NCBI GenBank assembly: GCA_040389065.1
Contig: JAZKAR010000028.1
Span: 62,001-126,000 of the forward strand
Length of the DNA stretch: 64,000 nucleotides
Source of the DNA: JAZKAR01 sp040389065
GTDB lineage: Bacteria > Pseudomonadota > Gammaproteobacteria > Burkholderiales > Casimicrobiaceae
Direction: 5' to 3'
Each line of letters starts with the position of its first letter. Within the stretch, counting starts at the first letter, position 1. The notes beneath the pieces are model-generated. The model was not told the DNA's origin and did no database searches. It saw only the letters and a program-made list of their open reading frames with translations. Of the stretch, positions 42,124 to 51,385 are shown in pieces. The position numbers and the translations under genes were made by a program.

Positions 42124-43356
42124 TTAAAACCACGTTTCGAGTTGAACGCCAACGGTATGTCCGTGAAGCTGCGAGCCAAATGTACCAGTACTCGAAAGAG
42201 CGCTGCCTGGCGCTGCGAGATTTGCCGCAGCTTGTGCGGCATCGTTCCATTTTGCCATGGTTATAAAAAAACGTAATTCTGGGCGTGCCCAAAAAGAAGG
42301 ATCTTTTGCATAGGCGACAGCAAAAGTAACCTTGTTTAGGCGCTGTGTTGCGCCGTTGGTAGCAGGTTGAATCTGATCACGACCAGCATCTACAATAAAT
42401 TTGATATTTTGTGTTGCCGCATAGGAACTACGCCCCCCTACAGTGAACCAAGTCTGTGTTCCCATTGGAATTTTATCTTTTTGCAGAACGGTTGCGACAG
42501 CACCTCCCCATTTTGGAGTCATTTGCCACGTGAATGAATCAAAAGCGCGTGCCCGTTTAAAGTCATTTCCTTGAGTTACATCGCCTGCTGTACCCATTTG
42601 TTGGGCTGTATTACCAATTCCTGGCCCGGAACCATACTGAATGCCTAGAACATTTTCTCCGCCCCAATTATTTTTCTGAGTATGAACAAGAGATACTGAG
42701 CCGCCATCATGGCTATTGATCATGCTGCGATTGCCACGGATGAAGGCAGTATAGATATCTAATTTGCCATCTTTGTTGGTTGGTATATCTTTATAGATCA
42801 AGTTATGGCGTGTCGATGTAAAATCATTACTTATATCAGAACGATATAATCCATAGCTTAATTTTCCAGGGCCAAAGGGCAGGTTATCTATGCCTATTCC
42901 AACGCCATCTAAGTCAACATATTTAAGATCAAGAATATGAATAGACGTGTAGTAAAAACGTTTTCCTAGCCAAAGAGTGCCACCTTCTAATTCTTTCATA
43001 TTTTTAACTTCAAGAGCCAGTTGAGACAATCTTAAGGTTGCGTCATCGTAATTCGATGTAGGAGTGCTACCTATAACCATGGCTGTGCCTACAAAACTTG
43101 TTCCATTGTTAGATTTTGCAAGCTCTTTGGTATACGAAAATTCCCCGTAAATATCGCACTCATTTCCAAAGCGGTATTTAGGGATACCTTGAAGCCCAAA
43201 ACACTCTTGAGAGCGAGAACCCTTAGAATTCATGCCGACACCGGCTCTGTAATAGCCATGAAATTCACCTTCAGCATCACTGGCATGAGTGAGTGGTGTA
43301 TATATTCCTAAAGAAATAATGATGCAAGAGCAGGTAATTTTAAGATACTTAGACAT
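42124..43356 (-). CDS. LamB-type maltoporin family outer-membrane porin
   Basis: The 410-aa product has a signal peptide (CSCIIISLGIYTPLTHA). A beta-barrel sequence follows, closely echoing maltoporin: GEFHGYYRAGVGMNSKGSRSQECFGL, KYRFGNECDIYGEFSY, GGTLWLGKRFYYTSIHILDLKYVDLDGVGIGI. It ends in a C-terminal Phe (HTVGVQLETWF) as required for barrel assembly. LamB barrels have 18 strands and admit maltodextrins; no other maltose genes are adjacent, so the substrate may differ. Length is close to E. coli LamB (446 aa). Confidence 0.9.
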   Translation of the reverse strand: MSKYLKITCSCIIISLGIYTPLTHASDAEGEFHGYYRAGVGMNSKGSRSQECFGLQGIPKYRFGNECDIYGEFSYTKELAKSNNGTSFVGTAMVIGSTPTSNYDDATLRLSQLALEVKNMKELEGGTLWLGKRFYYTSIHILDLKYVDLDGVGIGIDNLPFGPGKLSYGLYRSDISNDFTSTRHNLIYKDIPTNKDGKLDIYTAFIRGNRSMINSHDGGSVSLVHTQKNNWGGENVLGIQYGSGPGIGNTAQQMGTAGDVTQGNDFKRARAFDSFTWQMTPKWGGAVATVLQKDKIPMGTQTWFTVGGRSSYAATQNIKFIVDAGRDQIQPATNGATQRLNKVTFAVAYAKDPSFWARPELRFFITMAKWNDAAQAAANLAAPGSALSSTGTFGSQLHGHTVGVQLETWF

Positions 43357-43652
43357 ATGAAGTTTCTCTATTCAGAACAAGGTTAATACCATTTATGTTA
43401 TATCGACGGTATACCAGAGCAAATTCTAGAGGTAATGAACTTGAATTTTGTATTGAAAATTATATGTTTATAATTTTTTTGTTGTTTTTTAGGGAAAAAG
43501 AAGGAACTGACTCAATGCTGTTCACTTAAGCTTGTTAAAGCTACAATTATTTACTTAGCAAGATCATACGTGCAAGGATATAAATAGCATTTTTATTTTA
43601 GAAATCATTAATGGGAACAGCATTAGGTCTGTTCCCCTTTTCCATTGTGTGG

Positions 43653-43823
43653 TTAATTAGAGTTGAGAACTGTTTTTTTAATTTCTAAAAAAGCTTTGCA
43701 AATGTTTTCTGTAGACGCTGCGCTGTTGTTTCCATGGAGAGATTTAGCTTGAAGCGCTGCAATAACGATATCTGCAACAATTCGATCGGTGCTATTCTTA
43801 GGGTTAGTGTTATCGTCAGTCAT
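43653..43823 (-). CDS. Small hypothetical protein
   Basis: The 56-aa frame (MTDDNTNPKNSTDRIVADIVIAALQAK...) is soluble and helical, ending IKKTVLNSN. No family is recognised. There is little Shine-Dalgarno support. The composition, with two clear helices and no hydrophobic segment, looks like a real small protein. It lies between the LamB-like gene and palindromic repeat G. Confidence 0.45.
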   Translation of the reverse strand: MTDDNTNPKNSTDRIVADIVIAALQAKSLHGNNSAASTENICKAFLEIKKTVLNSN

Positions 43824-43857
43824 ATGTTGTCTTTATAAAATTGAGAAATATTAAAAT

Positions 43858-43956
43858 TAGAAGTTACGCAGTTAGACTCTACCAAGGCATCGCAGAGAAT
43901 GCACCGAGTAAAGTACGTTGCCCACACGTTGAGAAAGTCTAACTGCGTAACTTCTA
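43858..43956. repeat. Dispersed palindromic repeat, copy G
   Basis: The ends TAGAAGTTACGCAGTTAGACTCT and its partner AGTCTAACTGCGTAACTTCTA are nearly perfect. The core is in copy B orientation. Confidence 0.85.
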
Positions 43957-43963
43957 AAAATTT

Positions 43964-44029
43964 TTAATGTTTTTTACCAATAAAATACCAAGTAAATAAT
44001 CCTAAAAGAATAATGAATATAAAGCCCAT
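43964..44029 (-). CDS. Possible 21-aa membrane peptide
   Basis: The frame MGFIFIILLGLFTWYFIGKKH is a single hydrophobic helix with a basic end, as in many tiny membrane proteins. There is no strong ribosome-binding site, and its small size means chance cannot be excluded. Confidence 0.2.
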   Translation of the reverse strand: MGFIFIILLGLFTWYFIGKKH

Positions 44030-44326
44030 ACTCTAAACTATGTACATTAGTGAATAACTTCGCAATGGCTACTACTTCAAAACATGTCGATAGGCCTTTA
44101 TCTTTTAGACTCTCTACAGGTCGATGATAGTAGCATAAGGATAATAGCGATATATTTTATTAGTGTTTTGCCTGCCTGGGTCAGTTTTTAATACAACGTA
44201 TATTCAAATTTTTAAGTGACTTTATTGCAATAAAACTCTGTTGCCATACGCAGCCAATATGCCCCATTTGTATTCGAATTTTATATGCTGTCTCAGCAGC
44301 GTACCACTTCAAATGCTCAATAAAAA

Positions 44327-45112
44327 TCAATACACGCTTAGTTGCTTACTTACTTTATCTTCATAATCTTTTCGTGCTACAAATGTAATATTATCTTCGG
44401 TACTAAGACGGCGCTTATCATGATTCAAAAAAGAATACGATTTAAAGCGTGAGGTAGTAAAGACTATAAATAATATAACAGCGCTTAATTGAGCAGCGAT
44501 TGCCAATAGTGCATGGTTAAAAGCGATACCGCCAACCGTTTGTGTCATAACGCGCGAAAGCGTTGCTGCTGGGTTTCCTAATAAACCTGAAGGCATGATC
44601 CAATAGCCAATAGATATGTATAAGGCCATTGCAATCGCCTTATGCTTAGGATAATAACGAAAGATCAAGAGCAAGCCTAAAGTTCCAGTAAATTCTCCTA
44701 AACACCAACTGATTGGTTGAATAGAGTTTCGTGAGATAAGCAGAGGTTGAATTAAATTTTGATTATAAAGAAGATGGCAATAAAAAATGGCAGTGAATGC
44801 GCCTAACAGTTGAACTGTTATATATCCTATGGCGCGGCGCGTGCTTATATTACCTAAATGAACTTCATCAAGCGTAAAAATGGGGTTGAAATGAGAGCCA
44901 GAAACATTTTCAAACGCTGTGATAATAATCCATAACATTGCAGCCGTCATTGTTATAGTAATCAACGAGGCCATACCCGATGAAAACGCATACTGGCTAA
45001 AATGCGTAGTAATACCCGCGCTGCATACAGTAAATACCAGGGCAAAAGTGCCAGTGGCTTCGGCAGCATAGGGCATCCAGCGAGATGAATGTTTTGTAGT
45101 GTGATCAGGCAT
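44327..45112 (-). CDS. Major intrinsic protein (aquaporin/glycerol-channel fold) family
   Basis: The 261-aa product has six membrane helices and the two half-helix signatures of MIP channels: SGSHFNPIFTL (first NPA, here NPI) and GNPAATLSRVMT (second, NPA). E in the first helix (AEATGTFALVFTV) is typical. The altered first box suggests changed selectivity. Members move water, glycerol or small uncharged solutes. It is divergent from the flavoprotein gene at 45273. Confidence 0.85.
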   Translation of the reverse strand: MPDHTTKHSSRWMPYAAEATGTFALVFTVCSAGITTHFSQYAFSSGMASLITITMTAAMLWIIITAFENVSGSHFNPIFTLDEVHLGNISTRRAIGYITVQLLGAFTAIFYCHLLYNQNLIQPLLISRNSIQPISWCLGEFTGTLGLLLIFRYYPKHKAIAMALYISIGYWIMPSGLLGNPAATLSRVMTQTVGGIAFNHALLAIAAQLSAVILFIVFTTSRFKSYSFLNHDKRRLSTEDNITFVARKDYEDKVSKQLSVY

Positions 45113-45272
45113 AGGGGTTTACCGTATGAAAACTCAACGTGAGCATTATAGGGTAATTACTTAACCCTCAATTAAAAAACGCTTCGTTTTTGCCGTAACG
45201 TAGTGTGATTTTAGTAGCTTCTCTCAAGATACTCTTTCAAGTGAAGATTGTTTTTTCTGATTGTAAATAACA

Positions 45273-46340
45273 ATGAATACTCTAGATGTTTTAGTAGTTG
45301 GAGCTGGCCCAGCAGGAGCTATAGCTGCACGCTTGTTGGCACAGGCTGGTTACCGCACAGGGCTAATGGATGATATCAGGCAAACAGAAAAAGTAGGCGA
45401 AAGCTTAGCAGGTGCGGCGCGTCCGCTATTACGTGATTTAGGTCTTCTTGAATGGATGGACGATAGCGGAGCAAAGCCGTGTATGGGTAATCTCTCTGCC
45501 TGGGGCAGCGAAGAGCTAGTGGCTACCGATTTTATTCGTGATCCTCATGGTATGGGTTGGCATCTTAACCGTGTTTGTTTTGATACAGGTTTGCGCGAGG
45601 CTGCTTTGGCAGAAGGTGTGCAATGGTACGCATCAAAATTACAGGCAGTGATTGCTGAAACCGAACAGTGGCGAATTCCGCTAAGTATGCAAGATATCAA
45701 AACACGCTGGATAATCGATGCCAGCGGTCGTCGCTCTGTATGTGCAAAGCGCTTGGGATGTAAACGACTGAAGGATGCACCACTGATAGCTGTATATGCA
45801 TGGGGTGAAAATAACGATCAAGATGAGCGAACCTTAATTGAAGCGGTACCGTACGGTTGGTGGTATACAGCACCATTGCCTGAAGGGCGGCGTGTAGTAT
45901 CGCTGCATGTTGAAGCGAAAGAAGCAGCATCCTTCATGCGACACCCTGGTCTCTGGCATGAGTATATGGCTGGCACACACCATATTCGTCAGCTATGTTC
46001 CACACAACATTGGAGTTCGCTACGTGCCGCTGAGGCAGGAAGCTCAAGGTTAGCCCAAGCCGCAGGTAACCGATGGTTGGCTATAGGAGATGCCGCGCTG
46101 GCTTTCGACCCTTTATCATCGCAAGGCATGTTTAATGCGCTTTATACGGGGTTGCGCGGCGCTCAAGCAGTAGCAAATGCGCTAGAAGGAAATATTGGAA
46201 TGGTTGAGCAATATTGCGCTCGATTAGAGCAGATACATTTAGCGTATCAGCAGCATGTGCACTACTACTATCAAGCAGAGCAACGCTGGGCGCAGGCGTC
46301 TTTTTGGCGTAGTCGACTGCTTGCTCATTCCCCTCAGTAA
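45273..46340 (+). CDS. FAD-dependent oxidoreductase (tryptophan-halogenase-like/LodB-like fold)
   Basis: The 355-aa product is a flavoprotein: VVGAGPAGAIAARLLAQAGY binds the ADP part, and EKVGESLAGAARPLLRDLGLLEW is the GESL motif seen in tryptophan halogenase and LodB/GoxB-like proteins. A DASGRRS and GDAALAFDPLSSQGMFNALYTG region matches the C-terminal FAD contacts. LodB-like enzymes help make cysteine-tryptophylquinone in partner oxidases. No such oxidase is near. The Lys/Trp pattern of halogenases (WxWxIP) is not seen, so the reaction is open. Confidence 0.85.
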   Translation: MNTLDVLVVGAGPAGAIAARLLAQAGYRTGLMDDIRQTEKVGESLAGAARPLLRDLGLLEWMDDSGAKPCMGNLSAWGSEELVATDFIRDPHGMGWHLNRVCFDTGLREAALAEGVQWYASKLQAVIAETEQWRIPLSMQDIKTRWIIDASGRRSVCAKRLGCKRLKDAPLIAVYAWGENNDQDERTLIEAVPYGWWYTAPLPEGRRVVSLHVEAKEAASFMRHPGLWHEYMAGTHHIRQLCSTQHWSSLRAAEAGSSRLAQAAGNRWLAIGDAALAFDPLSSQGMFNALYTGLRGAQAVANALEGNIGMVEQYCARLEQIHLAYQQHVHYYYQAEQRWAQASFWRSRLLAHSPQ

Positions 46341-46447
46341 GGGCATATGAACAGACTCATACGCCAATGTTAAACACGTTAAGTGTAGAGGGTCTTATAG
46401 CGATGAAGCTTTAGCCATTTAGCTATTAAAAAAAGGCTTACTGTAGT

Positions 46448-47002
46448 TTACGATACCGTCCACAACCGTTTCCATCCATCATTACCTAAAAGCTGCATAG
46501 TTTTAATATTACGTTCAAAAATAATAGAAGGATTCGATATAGAAGCCAATGCGCGTTCAATACTGGTTTCACGTATTAGGTGCAAAAGAGGGTAGGGTGA
46601 GCGATTGGTATAGTTTGTAATGTCTTCATCAGCAAAGCCTGATCCTGCAAAACGATACTGCGGATGAAAGCTTGCGATTTGAATTTCGCCGTAAAGCTCA
46701 AGCTCTTCAATATGCTTGTCGGCAATGGCTAAAAAATCATTGTAATCAAGAAAATTGCTGAGTACATGAGGATGAATTAATAGCGTGGTTTCACATATTT
46801 CAGGATCAGTCTCTTGCAAGTAAGTAAGTTCTTGAATCAATGTTTTACTGAGCGCTTTTGTAGTACGCGCATCACTTACACAATAACGGATACCTTTGCG
46901 AACATGAACCGATTTAGCAAAAGGACATAAATTAAGACCTATAACAGCACGCTCTAACCATAATTGTGTTGCAGTAATTACTTTCTCATCCTGATCGGTC
47001 AA
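46448..47002 (-). CDS. DUF1415 family protein
   Basis: The 184-aa product matches DUF1415: TQLWLERAVIGLNLCPFAKSVHVRKGIRYCVSDA near the start, LLIHPHVLSNFLDYNDFLAIADKHIEELELYGEIQIASFHPQYRFAGS in the middle and SPYPLLHLIRETSIERAL near the end. The function of the family is unknown; the conserved Cys and His residues suggest metal or redox chemistry. The gene is single, convergent with the flavoprotein gene and preceded by repeat H. Confidence 0.88.
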   Translation of the reverse strand: MTDQDEKVITATQLWLERAVIGLNLCPFAKSVHVRKGIRYCVSDARTTKALSKTLIQELTYLQETDPEICETTLLIHPHVLSNFLDYNDFLAIADKHIEELELYGEIQIASFHPQYRFAGSGFADEDITNYTNRSPYPLLHLIRETSIERALASISNPSIIFERNIKTMQLLGNDGWKRLWTVS

Positions 47003-47061
47003 AGCACATTCCTTATACGTAAATGCTTACAGATTAAAAAGACCTAAATTTGACTTAAAAT

Positions 47062-47164
47062 TAGAAGTTACGCAGTTGGCTCTCTCGACGTTATGTCAAC
47101 TTGCCGTACTTCGTGTACTGTCTGCGTTGCCATGCCTTGATATAGCTCAACTGCGTAATTTCTA
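47062..47164. repeat. Dispersed palindromic repeat, copy H
   Basis: The ends TAGAAGTTACGCAGTTG and CAACTGCGTAATTTCTA enclose a core in copy A orientation (CAACTTGCCGTACTTCGTGTACTGTCTGCGTTGCC, split at 47098-47132). Confidence 0.85.
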
Positions 47165-47202
47165 AAAATATTTAAAAAAGACATAAGCTAACGAATGAAA
47201 GC

Positions 47203-48207
47203 TCAATCGGTATGTTTTTTGACATATTCTACAACAGACTTCCAGGCTTTTTTGCTGCCGTTTACAATAGATTCAGCCGTTTTATCTAAATCGATTGTTT
47301 TAAGAGCAGGCATAGGCTCATCGTGTAAGGTGCCAGTCTGCACCGATACCGAGGCAGTATCAACGCCTGTTTTTTTTGCGATGTCTCGTATGTTTCTTGA
47401 TAAAACTCTTCTAGCAGATGGGTTGGTTTTTTGGGCGAAGGCATCGTTAAGGCCTGGGTCAGGTTCACCCTTCTTCCATGTTTGAGCAAGTTCTTTAGCA
47501 TCTGCAATTTGTTTTGGTGTCATGCTTTTTTCTAGCTCATTGCGGAATTGCACAATGCTATCAGAATCAGCTGCGTTAGAATTTTCAGCAATACTCAGCC
47601 ACATATACGCGATCACTCGGTTTTCGGGCATTGATAAACCTAAATAATACGCTAGACCTAAATTACTTTGAGCTTCTGCATTTCCTTGAACAGCCGCTTG
47701 GCGCCACCAGTAAACCGCCTGTTTGTAGTTGCGCGCTACACCCTTGCCTTCATAATAGGCTAGCCCTAAGCTCCATTGCGCAATTAAATCATTTTGCTTA
47801 ACAGCTTTGCGCCACCAAGCAATCGCTTCAGAATAATTTTTAGTGACACCCTCACCTTTATAATAAGCAATACCGAGTGTTCGTTGGGCGGCTGCATTTC
47901 CTTGTTCTGCTTTTAATTTAGTGGCTGCTAGCGCTACGCTTTCTGATTCTGCAATCGGCGTAATTGCATGGGCCTGTATCGTTGTTGCTATGGCGGGTGA
48001 CTGTGTTGTCGTTGCTATAGCAGCAGGCGACTGCGTTGTTGTAATAGTAGTCGTACTTTTTGTATGCGTTTCTTCTATAGAAGGAACAGGTAATGTGGGG
48101 GCTGCAAAAAGCCGAGGGTCATCTGATGCTGCGGTAGCATTCGAGGTTGAGCCAACAAACAGGCTAATTATTGCTACATGTGTTAATTTTTTTACATCTA
48201 TAGCCAT
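47203..48207 (-). CDS. Exported Sel1-repeat protein
   Basis: The 334-aa product has a signal peptide (HVAIISLFVGSTSNATA) and a Thr/Ala-rich linker with repeated TTTQSPA units. Three Sel1-like TPR repeats follow (AQRTLGIAYYKGEGVTKNYSEAIAWWRKA, AQWSLGLAYYEGKGVARNYKQAVYWWRQA, AQSNLGLAYYLGLSMPENRVIAYMWLSIA). The C-terminal tail is charged. Sel1 proteins act as scaffolds for periplasmic or host-interaction complexes. A role in host interaction is possible in gammaproteobacteria related to Legionella but cannot be shown here. Confidence 0.9.
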   Translation of the reverse strand: MAIDVKKLTHVAIISLFVGSTSNATAASDDPRLFAAPTLPVPSIEETHTKSTTTITTTQSPAAIATTTQSPAIATTIQAHAITPIAESESVALAATKLKAEQGNAAAQRTLGIAYYKGEGVTKNYSEAIAWWRKAVKQNDLIAQWSLGLAYYEGKGVARNYKQAVYWWRQAAVQGNAEAQSNLGLAYYLGLSMPENRVIAYMWLSIAENSNAADSDSIVQFRNELEKSMTPKQIADAKELAQTWKKGEPDPGLNDAFAQKTNPSARRVLSRNIRDIAKKTGVDTASVSVQTGTLHDEPMPALKTIDLDKTAESIVNGSKKAWKSVVEYVKKHTD

Positions 48208-48567
48208 GGTGTAGAAGCCTTACAGTCAAAAAGAGATCGATGGTTTATAGAGAGTAGTGCGATATAAGTTTTGTAGTAACGATGCACACGTACTGTAGTA
48301 GAGTAATAGCAATGTTATGGCGGGAATACCGCCATGAACTTGTCTCACTGATTCCAATGCTTGACTAGAGCGCGTTTTGCACTAGCCGTCTTTAAAGTAA
48401 GAATAATGTAAGCAAAAATTAAGCAGAAGCCTAGCGACTTTGAATAACTGTAAACAGTATAGAACGATAGCTGGCAGGCTTCGCATAGCCTTATCGTATC
48501 ACAGCTTATTGTAAGATAGAATTAGGCAAATCAGTGGGTTTAGAGCGAGTGATCAAACTTTGAGCAC
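48208..48567. other. Intergenic region
   Basis: About 360 bp between the Sel1-repeat gene and the AI-2E-type permease, both on the minus strand. It probably holds the promoter for the Sel1 gene and the end of the permease transcript; no terminator hairpin or small gene stands out. Confidence 0.4.
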
Positions 48568-49632
48568 TTATACCAACTCAGCTGCCATTAATTCGCTTTT
48601 GATATAGGCATAAAATACAGGCGCTGCAATGACGCCAGGTATTCCAAATATCGATTCCATGACTAATAAAACAGTTAATAGTTCCCAGGTGCTTGCATGA
48701 ATATGTGAGCCAATAATTCGGGCATTCAAAAAGTATTCCAGCTTATGAATCACGATTAAAAAAATTAGGCACCCAAATGCTACATTCACTGAATAAGCCA
48801 GGCCTAAGGTCACCATCACAGAGTTAGAAAGCAAATTACCAACAACAGGTAATAAACCTACAATAAAGGTTAAGGCAATAAGTGTTTTAGAGAAGGCTAA
48901 ATGTACCCCTAAAACAGGTAAAATTAAAAATACAAATATTGCAGTAATAAACGTATTAATGGCAGAAATACGCATTTGAGCAAATACAATTTTTTTAAAC
49001 GCTTGCTGAATAAACATCATACGCGTTGTTAGGGCTGCTGCTAAAGGGCGAATTTTTTGCCCTTTTACCTCGCGATGAAAACTTAACATAGCACCAATAA
49101 TCATTCCGATTAATATATGCGCCAACACGCGGCCTGCTTCTGCGCCTATCGATTTAGCTTCTGTCGCATGCTCACGTAGCCAGTGTGTCATAAATTCACG
49201 CAATGCTTCGGCGCTGGCAGGTATGTAGTGCCTGAATCCTGCAGGAATTTGATCGCGTGATCGATCAAGAATATCTGCCATTTTTTGAAAGAGAATTTGA
49301 ATATTATCTGTATCGCTTTGAAAAAACGTAATGCTTCCCCACACTATTCCTACTAGCCCCATGATGACAATAACACTAATGAGCGCAATGATCATCACAG
49401 CACCGCGGCGATCACACTGTGTTCGATTTAAACGACTTGAAAATACATCAACCAATGAATAAACTAGTAAACCTGAGAATAACGCTGCAAGTAACCCCCA
49501 CTTAAGTACGCCCCATAACCCTAGCAGTATGAGTGCGTAAGAAGTTGCTTGTACCCAACTTAGAGGTTGAGAGGCATATTTTTTTTCGTTGTTAATAATA
49601 TTGCCCAGCCGCGAGATTGTTTTTTTAATCAT
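48568..49632 (-). CDS. AI-2E family permease (PerM-like)
   Basis: The 354-aa product has the eight-helix architecture of the AI-2E/PerM family. Helices lie near SYALILLGLWGVLKWGLLAALFSGLLVYSLV and VMIIALISVIVIMGLVGIVW. A soluble helical domain (FQKMADILDRSRDQIPAGFR) sits between helices 3 and 4, and conserved INTFITAIFVFLILPVLGVHLAFS and GLLPVVGNLLSNS follow. Members export small molecules or act as antiporters. The start at 49632 has GAGAG upstream. The gene lies just downstream of the stressosome operon. Confidence 0.85.
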   Translation of the reverse strand: MIKKTISRLGNIINNEKKYASQPLSWVQATSYALILLGLWGVLKWGLLAALFSGLLVYSLVDVFSSRLNRTQCDRRGAVMIIALISVIVIMGLVGIVWGSITFFQSDTDNIQILFQKMADILDRSRDQIPAGFRHYIPASAEALREFMTHWLREHATEAKSIGAEAGRVLAHILIGMIIGAMLSFHREVKGQKIRPLAAALTTRMMFIQQAFKKIVFAQMRISAINTFITAIFVFLILPVLGVHLAFSKTLIALTFIVGLLPVVGNLLSNSVMVTLGLAYSVNVAFGCLIFLIVIHKLEYFLNARIIGSHIHASTWELLTVLLVMESIFGIPGVIAAPVFYAYIKSELMAAELV

Positions 49633-49780
49633 TATGCTCTCAATAAAATGTTGAGAAGAAAGAGTCGACGAGTAGTTACGCAAAAGTGTTTAGCAGCGTT
49701 ATAAAGATAATACGAATGTATTTACATATAATACTAGAGCTAAAGTAACCATAGCAGATTTGCGTAAGGGCTATGCTCTG

Positions 49781-51385
49781 TTAGGCACTTATTACGGATA
49801 TAGCGGGCACAACAGGTATATAACGCGATAATGTATTTTCCATATCGGTAATATTGATGGGTTTAGATAAATAATCTTGCATACCCGCTTCTAAACATTT
49901 CTCGCGATCACCTGTTAGGATATGTGCTGTCATTGCAATGATAGGAATAGGGGATAAGTTATTTTCTTTTTCCCACTGGCGTAACTGATACGTTGTTTCA
50001 TACCCATCCATCGCATGCATTTGAATATCCATTAGCACTAAATCAAAGCGCTGTTTTTTGAGAAGCTCTAATGCTTCAATGCCATTTGTAGCTGTAACGT
50101 ATTGATAACCAAATTTCTCAAGTAACATTGAGGCAACTAACACATTGGGCTGATAGTCTTCTACTAATAAAATGAGTGCTTTATGGCGTACTGCAGCGGG
50201 TAAATGTTGGGAGGTAGAATGTTCAGTGGTACAACCAGTAGGTTGCGGTGCCACTTCTTGCAAAGGTAATTGAATGGTAAAAATAGAACCTTTTCCTACT
50301 TCACTGCTCACAAAAATAGAGCCTTGCATTTGTTCAATTAAATTTTTGGCAATCGCTAGGCCGAGTCCGCTACCGCCATATTTACGTGTCGTTGAGCTAT
50401 CGCCCTGAGTAAATTTGTTGAAAATAGTTTCTAGTTTATCTTCAGGAATACCAATACCCGTATCAATAATCTCAATATGTATTTTTTTTATTGATAGAGA
50501 AGGGGTATGATTAGTTTTTGTAAGGCTGGTAGTAATAGAAATTGTACCTTGGCTGGTAAATTTGATTGCATTACTGACTAAATTAAGAATAACTTGATGC
50601 AAACGCTGAGCATCGCCTTTATACCAATTAAGCACGCTATCAGATTGCGAGTAAGAAATTGCAATAGATTTTTCGTGTGCCTGCACTGCCATCATATTAA
50701 TAATACGTTCAATAATTTCGCGCAGATTAAATGTGGTTTCTTCTAGCTCAATCTTATTTGCTTCGATTTTTGTAATATCTAATAAATCATTAATGAGTAC
50801 CATTAATGAGCTTGCGCTTTGCTGAAGCGTAGAAACAAATTGCTCTTGCTTAGGAGAAAGCGGTGTTGTGCTAAGAAGGTTGCTAAGGCCAATAATAGCG
50901 TTCATGGGAGTACGAATCTCATGGCTCATATTCGCAAGAAATTCTGTTTTAGCTTTATTGGCAGCTTCTGCTTTTTCAAGCGCTTCTTTAAGTTTTTGTT
51001 CAACCTCTTTGATTCTTAAAAGAGATTTTACTGTGGCTACTAGTTCTAATGCATCAATGGGTGTAGTTAAGTAGCCTTCAGCACCACGATCAAGCCCTAA
51101 TGCTTTATCTCGGCCTTCTACAAAGGAGGCAGAAGTCATGAGTACTGGAATTGAGGATAAAGCAGGATCATTTTTGATCTGTTGGCAGGTATCGAATCCA
51201 TTACCATCCGGTAATTGCACATCCAATATGATTAGATCAATCTCGCATGTTTTTAATAGTTGCATACCTTCAACAATTGTTGCTGCTTGCAAAGTTTCGT
51301 ACCCTTTATTACGTAACAAACGTGAAAAGGTATATAGATTAACTTCAGTGTCATCAATAATCAGTATCTTTGATGCTTTAGGCAT
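49781..51385 (-). CDS. Hybrid signalling protein: receiver, histidine kinase, receiver
   Basis: The 534-aa product has an N-terminal receiver (phospho-Asp near residue 55 in IILDVQLPD), a coiled coil, the HisKA box with His155 in ANMSHEIRTPMNAI, HATPase_c motifs VSNAIKFTSQG, DTGIGIPEDKLE and SGLGLAIAKNL, and a second receiver with Asp in LVLMDIQMHAMDG. No membrane helix is present. It overlaps the upstream kinase gene by 8 bp and ends the stressosome operon. It probably collects the phosphoryl signal from the RsbT-linked kinase and passes it to unknown outputs. Confidence 0.9.
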   Translation of the reverse strand: MPKASKILIIDDTEVNLYTFSRLLRNKGYETLQAATIVEGMQLLKTCEIDLIILDVQLPDGNGFDTCQQIKNDPALSSIPVLMTSASFVEGRDKALGLDRGAEGYLTTPIDALELVATVKSLLRIKEVEQKLKEALEKAEAANKAKTEFLANMSHEIRTPMNAIIGLSNLLSTTPLSPKQEQFVSTLQQSASSLMVLINDLLDITKIEANKIELEETTFNLREIIERIINMMAVQAHEKSIAISYSQSDSVLNWYKGDAQRLHQVILNLVSNAIKFTSQGTISITTSLTKTNHTPSLSIKKIHIEIIDTGIGIPEDKLETIFNKFTQGDSSTTRKYGGSGLGLAIAKNLIEQMQGSIFVSSEVGKGSIFTIQLPLQEVAPQPTGCTTEHSTSQHLPAAVRHKALILLVEDYQPNVLVASMLLEKFGYQYVTATNGIEALELLKKQRFDLVLMDIQMHAMDGYETTYQLRQWEKENNLSPIPIIAMTAHILTGDREKCLEAGMQDYLSKPINITDMENTLSRYIPVVPAISVISA